Positions 60,211 through 64,000 of a DNA stretch of 64,000 nt are shown piece by piece. The number at the start of each line of letters is the position of its first letter. Position 1 is the stretch's first letter. Source of the DNA: Thermosporothrix hazakensis (lineage in GTDB: Bacteria > Chloroflexota > Ktedonobacteria > Ktedonobacterales > Ktedonobacteraceae); the NCBI RefSeq assembly GCF_003253565.1, contig NZ_QKUF01000001.1, positions 825,867 through 889,866 on the forward strand, in the 5' to 3' direction. A program made the position numbers and the translations under genes. Under the pieces are notes generated by a model. That model ran no database searches. It was not told the DNA's origin and was given only the letters and a program-made list of their open reading frames with translations.

Positions 60211-61458
60211 TTACTCTACACCACAGGCTTTCTCTTCTGTAACATGTCGTACCTCTTCGGCAGTATGCAGTGAAACATCACACAGGAAGTATGGAGCAAG
60301 CAAGGTGGCAGAGATAAGCACCAATACAGATAGCAGCAGCGCAGGCACGATTCCGAACCTCTCACCGCACCAGCTTCCGTTAACCAGGCTGAGTACATAG
60401 ACAGCGATTGATGCAACGTTCCCTGCAGCAAAGACTCTCCCTTACTGCTCACCACGTACCCGTTGCTGGATCAAAGTAGAAGAGATAATACCGTGAACAG
60501 GGTTAAATAGCCCTTGAATCGTCATCAAACCGACAACAAGAGGCAGAAACGGAAAACAGCATATCAGCACAGTGCAGAACGCCAGACAGAGCGTTGCAGC
60601 GGCCATCCAGCTTCCCGGCTTAAGCCAGCCACTGACCTTCGGCATAAATAGCGAACCGATGAGTGCGCCAATGCCAAGCGCGTTCATGATCCAGCCAACC
60701 ACCAGCGTATCACCATGCAACACTTGCAGCACAAAAGGCAACAGCAAGACATTCTATGCTCCGCTCCCAAGCCGCACCAGCATCAATACAATGATCAAGC
60801 CTATAAGCACTCGATCCTCCCGAATCAGGCGTACACCTTGCAGCAACTCTCCGGCTAGCTTCTGGCCTCGCTCAACAGGGACACGCTCGCTCACGGGCAC
60901 TCGGAACAGTAACAGCATCAAGGCCGAAAAGAGATACCCACCTGACTCAAGCAGCAACACAGGTTGCAAGCCAAGCAGGACAAATAGTGCTCCTCCTACC
61001 ACTGGATCAATAATACGGATCAGTGCCTCACTGGTCGATACCAGCGAGTTCATTGCCACAAGCTGTTCATTCTCAACCAGTTGCGGGATAAACGCACGTG
61101 AGGCGGGGTTAAAAAACAGGCCAGAGAAGGACTGCACCAGATAAACGCCACAGATCAGCCAGATCATTGCACCACCTTGCAGGAACAACAACGACAGCAC
61201 CGCAGCAGCACTACAGAGCTCACAGCCGATCAGCACTTTTCATCTGTCCAGCCGATCAACCAGTAGGCCTGCCACAGTGCCGACAAGTATTTCAGGTAAG
61301 AAGCTGATCAGCATCATCTATCCCATCGACAGCACCGAACCAGTAAGCTGCAAGACCAGAAGGGGCAAAACAATGCCTGAGGTTGAACCTGCCAGATTGG
61401 CAACAAAGCGCCCCAGACGAAACAGCAAGACATCACGTCGAAATAAGAGTGAGAACAT
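60211..61458 (-). pseudogene. MFS exporter pseudogene with four in-frame stops
   Basis: One reading frame of 416 codons, with no indel, reads as a complete 12-helix major facilitator of the MFS_3/macrolide-efflux type: start FSLLFRRDVLLFRLGRF, AGLLVDRLDR*KVL, FFNPASRAFIPQLVENEQLV and *GRVFAAGNVASI. It is broken by stops at codons 47 (TAG, 61318-61320), 73 (TGA, 61240-61242), 235 (TAG, 60754-60756) and 339 (TAA, 60442-60444). The RBS gaaggag is intact. The neighbouring intact MFS gene is a paralogue and shows sense residues at these places. Presumably a recently inactivated gene. Confidence 0.85.
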
Positions 61459-61517
61459 ACTATCTCCTTCGCTCGTTTTCTCACTCTCTAGTGACTCTTA
61501 TTCGCTTCAGGTTACAT

Positions 61518-61553
61518 AAAAAAATGTGGCTACCATCAGCGACTGGCAGCCAC
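61518..61553 (-). terminator. Strong terminator of the intact MFS gene
   Basis: 10-bp stem gtggctacca (61526-61535) / tggcagccac (61544-61553) with one wobble, followed by A and seven T on the minus strand. Confidence 0.92.
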
Positions 61554-61585
61554 ACCTCATTCAGAGTAGAAGACAAACGGGGAAG

Positions 61586-62845
61586 TTATTCAACGACAGG
61601 GACCCTCTCGGCTCCGGATAGAGTTGCCTCCTCTGAGAAACGCGCAGAGCGCAGCAACCACAGCGACACAAGCGCGGCAATAACCGCCAGTGCTCCGTTT
61701 GCCGCAATAAGCGGTGCTGGCCCGACCCGATCACCAATGCCACTCGAAGCCAGCAGACCAACCAGCATCGTTAGAGAAATGATCGTTTCAAAAGAGCTAA
61801 ACACTCTTCCCCGATATCGCTCATCCACGGATATCTGAAGCAAGGTCTGAATCGAAACCATACAACCAGCCAGCAAAACCCCTATAATCGCGATGGCCCC
61901 AAGCGCAAGCCATAGATTCGGAAAGAATGCTAACAGCAGCATCGTACAACCAGTTGAGATCAGCCCTAGAGAGACGAGGATAACCGGCTTCACCTTCTTC
62001 GTAAGCGTACTCACCAGGAGGGCCCCGAGCAGCGTTCCAGCTCCCTGAGCAGTGAGAAGCCAGCTAAACGCCATCGCATCAGCATGGAGCATCTGTTCAA
62101 TAAAGGGAACCAACATCACATTCATCAACCCCTGACCAACCATCATAATGCCCATAATCACAAAGATACCCACCACAACCTTACTTTGTTTAATCGCAAC
62201 CAGCCCCTCAAGCAACTCGCTCCAGAGCCGCTTTAGCGCATTGCCAGAAGCAACAACCGCCTCCTGTCCTTTCGAGGTGCTCTGCACTGCCATCAGCATA
62301 ATACAGCATGCGGAAAACAGGTAGGTCACGCTATCAGCAATCACGACGCCACTCAGGCCAAGTAAGGCCAGCATCGCCCCACCCAGCGGAGGACCGATGA
62401 GCCGCGTCACCGACTCACTAAAGGATGAAAGGGCATTTGCTCCAATCAGTTGCTCTTTTTCGACCAGCATAGGGATAAGCGCCATTGAAGCTGGAACAAA
62501 CAGTTGCGCCATCACCGCCTGCAAGATAGTCACAACATAAATGATCCAGACGAAATCAGCCGAGCGCACCAGTAACATCAACAGCAGAATAACCGCTCGC
62601 AGCAGATCGGTGATCATCATTATTTTGCGCTTATCCCAGCGGTCGAGAAATACGCCGACAACTGGCCCGAGTAGCACCCGCGGTAACAATTCAACAATAT
62701 ACATAATGCCAGTCTGAAGCACCGAACCAGTCAACTGATAAATGTAGAATGGCAGGGCAACGACAAGAAACCAGTCTCCTATCATCGAGACAACCTGACC
62801 TAACCACAAGAGTGTATAATTCTTTTTCGCTAAGGCGGCAAACAT
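61586..62845 (-). CDS. MFS transporter (MFS_3, drug-efflux type)
   Basis: A 419-residue inner-membrane exporter with 12 predicted helices. Family marks: the N-terminal NYTLLWLGQVVSMIGDWFLVVALPFYIYQLTGS, the loop 2-3 motif GVFLDRWDKRKIMM, FVPASMALIPMLVEKEQLIGANAL, and the loop 8-9 segment ISVDERYRGRVFSSFETI. Close relatives include macrolide and enterobactin exporters; the substrate is unknown. The ATG at 62845 is chosen for ggagg 10 bases upstream. A paralogous pseudogene lies just downstream, separated by a strong terminator. Divergent from the epimerase gene at the window end. Confidence 0.9.
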   Translation of the reverse strand: MFAALAKKNYTLLWLGQVVSMIGDWFLVVALPFYIYQLTGSVLQTGIMYIVELLPRVLLGPVVGVFLDRWDKRKIMMITDLLRAVILLLMLLVRSADFVWIIYVVTILQAVMAQLFVPASMALIPMLVEKEQLIGANALSSFSESVTRLIGPPLGGAMLALLGLSGVVIADSVTYLFSACCIMLMAVQSTSKGQEAVVASGNALKRLWSELLEGLVAIKQSKVVVGIFVIMGIMMVGQGLMNVMLVPFIEQMLHADAMAFSWLLTAQGAGTLLGALLVSTLTKKVKPVILVSLGLISTGCTMLLLAFFPNLWLALGAIAIIGVLLAGCMVSIQTLLQISVDERYRGRVFSSFETIISLTMLVGLLASSGIGDRVGPAPLIAANGALAVIAALVSLWLLRSARFSEEATLSGAERVPVVE

Positions 62846-63183
62846 ACGTTCTCTTCCTCCATTAAAAAGTAACTTTTCTCGGTAGAATTTTTCCATCTTT
62901 ATAGAGAAATTTTTTGCTTCATCGGAAGGATACCATAGATATCAGCAAAAATCAACATGAATTCGCCTGTAAATTGCAAATTAATTGCCAAAATTCTCCA
63001 AAAGAAAAACATTTCTTTCTGGCTTCCCCAAAACAGGTCACTGAATCCCGGGTTGGAAACACCTGTTCCGCATCATTCGTACTAGAAAAAGGAGAGTATT
63101 CACGCTTCTTTCTGGTGGGCAGGGCCAGGGAACGAAGAGAAGCAAAACACAGGGACATTCCAACCTGCACGAAAGGAACACAC
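62846..63183. other. Divergent intergenic region between MFS and SDR genes
   Basis: About 340 bases, AT-rich next to the MFS gene. It contains the short symmetric element ttgcaaattaattgccaa near 62976, which could be an operator. No gene is seen. Confidence 0.4.
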
Positions 63184-64000
63184 ATGAAAATAGGCATTGC
63201 AGGCTCAACCGGCGTCCTCGGTCGTGCATTACTTCCTCTTCTGCTCCAAAAAGGATACATTGTACGTACAGTGGCACGAACTCCTGAACAAGTTCGCGCC
63301 CTTGAATTAGCGGGTGCAGAGGTCATGCAAGGCGACTTACTGGACCCGGGAACCATTGCCAGATTGCCCCAATTGCTGAAAGGGTGTGATGTCGTCATCC
63401 ATATCGCGGGCGCGGTCCCCCCTGACCCGGGCGCCACTCAGGATCAGATCCAGGTCAGACGCGTGTTAACCGAGAGCACGCGTGCCCTTCTTGAGATCTC
63501 GCTTGCGGTCGGAGTTAAGCGCTATTTACAGCAGAGTATAGTGATGGGGTATCAGGACAGTGGGGACAACTGGATTTATGAGGGTGCGCCGTTCGATACT
63601 ACACCACAACGGCTCTTTATCAGTCAGCCAATCAGTGAAATGGAGGAACGGATTCGCGCCATCCCTCCCGAGAAACTGCACTGGTGCACCCTGCGTGGTG
63701 GACAGTTTGTCGGCCCAGAAACAGATCAAGAACAACAGCTCACTCTACTTCGTCAGGGAAGGTTGGCGGTTCCCTGCACAGGACGCCACTTTCTCTCGCC
63801 AGTGCACGTCCATGATATGGCAACAGCATTTGTTGCCGCGCTGGAAGCTGCACCAGCCGGCTCAACGTTCAACATTGTTGATGAGCCTATACGATGTGGT
63901 GAATACTTTGATCGCCTGGCAGACCTGTTAGAGGTCCCGCATCCGCCCCGACAGCCGATGAAGCCCTGTCCGCCCTCACAACGGTGCAGCAATCTTGCCG
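63184..64000 (+). CDS. NAD(P)-dependent epimerase/SDR family protein, partial
   Basis: The frame is open from the ATG at 63184 to the window end (272 codons), so the 3' end is missing. It starts MKIGIAGSTGVLGRALLPLL, the GxxGxxG Rossmann motif of extended or atypical SDRs, followed by QGDLLDPGTI and CDVVIHIAGAVPP. The catalytic Tyr-x-x-x-Lys is not visible: VMGYQDSGDNW and FISQPISEMEE occupy the region, as in atypical (NmrA/complex I-type) SDRs. VPCTGRHFLSPVHVHDMATAFVAALE follows. The RBS aaagga lies upstream. The specific reaction is not assigned. Confidence 0.88.
   Translation, partial: MKIGIAGSTGVLGRALLPLLLQKGYIVRTVARTPEQVRALELAGAEVMQGDLLDPGTIARLPQLLKGCDVVIHIAGAVPPDPGATQDQIQVRRVLTESTRALLEISLAVGVKRYLQQSIVMGYQDSGDNWIYEGAPFDTTPQRLFISQPISEMEERIRAIPPEKLHWCTLRGGQFVGPETDQEQQLTLLRQGRLAVPCTGRHFLSPVHVHDMATAFVAALEAAPAGSTFNIVDEPIRCGEYFDRLADLLEVPHPPRQPMKPCPPSQRCSNLA

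Noticed and set aside
60211..61458. Stop-codon recoding (for example selenocysteine) in the MFS gene
   Set aside because: All three kinds of stop occur, no SECIS-like element was noticed, and an adjacent decayed gene points to plain pseudogenisation.
1..64000. CRISPR arrays, insertion sequences, prophage or rRNA genes
   Set aside because: No regularly spaced repeats, transposase, integrase, phage structural genes or rRNA sequence were seen.

Overview
The window looks like chromosomal DNA from a member of the Chloroflexota, most likely class Ktedonobacteria. This is inferred from gene style, not from a marker search. The signs are moderate GC, several proteins with an N-terminal double-CxxC zinc ribbon followed by Pro/Gln-rich linkers and one sensor or signalling domain (kinase plus WD40, FHA, LamG-like), T-box control of aminoacyl-tRNA synthetases, and a prkA-yhbH-spoVR operon as in spore formers. 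No phage, insertion sequence, rRNA operon or CRISPR array was seen.

Layout. 1-5 kb: end of a 2-oxoacid dehydrogenase E2 gene, a DUF4870-type membrane protein, a probable pseudokinase and an aldehyde dehydrogenase. 5-14.5 kb: a Ser/Thr kinase with a seven-blade WD40 propeller, then small oxidoreductases and hydrolases (SnoaL-like, old-yellow-enzyme type, PHP phosphoesterase, D-2-hydroxyacid dehydrogenase, sulfite-oxidase-like, alpha/beta hydrolase) and a frameshifted HTH-S11 peptidase. 14.5-21.7 kb: minus-strand operon prkA-yhbH-spoVR, in which both prkA and spoVR carry an intein. 22.5-31 kb: LLM flavoenzyme, SAM-hydrolase family protein, a pseudo-receiver protein, a MurA with Asp at the usual catalytic Cys, an FAD desaturase-like enzyme and an FHA protein. 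31-38 kb: dnaA (without dnaN), ClpS, universal stress, GAF, pyrophosphatase-like and DUF711 proteins. 38-43 kb: a Dna2-like nuclease-helicase, then ribokinase convergent with a nucleoside hydrolase. 43-52 kb: MIP18-family protein, zinc-ribbon/LamG-like protein, T-box-serS, hydroxyacid oxidase, two phosphoesterases, a small Cys-tailed peptide gene and lpdA. 52-58 kb: polysaccharide deacetylase, tRNA-Ala(CGC), then the leuS leader and leuS. 58-64 kb: ArsA/GET3 ATPase, a decaying ECF-sigma/MFS gene pair, an intact MFS exporter and the start of an SDR-type epimerase.

The most unusual structure is the leuS leader. It is a T-box riboswitch (specifier CUC, UGGU T-box) whose stem III is extended and carries a complete tRNA-Ala(GGC) gene in its loop. 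The serS T-box in the same window (specifier UCC, UGGC) has the ordinary short stem III and acts as an internal control. Processing of the embedded tRNA would be expected to cut the aptamer away from the expression platform. Other notable points are the twin inteins in one operon (one with an intact and one with a decayed homing endonuclease), the Cys-to-Asp MurA, an MFS pseudogene with four stops in an otherwise open frame, and a CRP-type site spaced like a class II activator site upstream of a small unknown gene.
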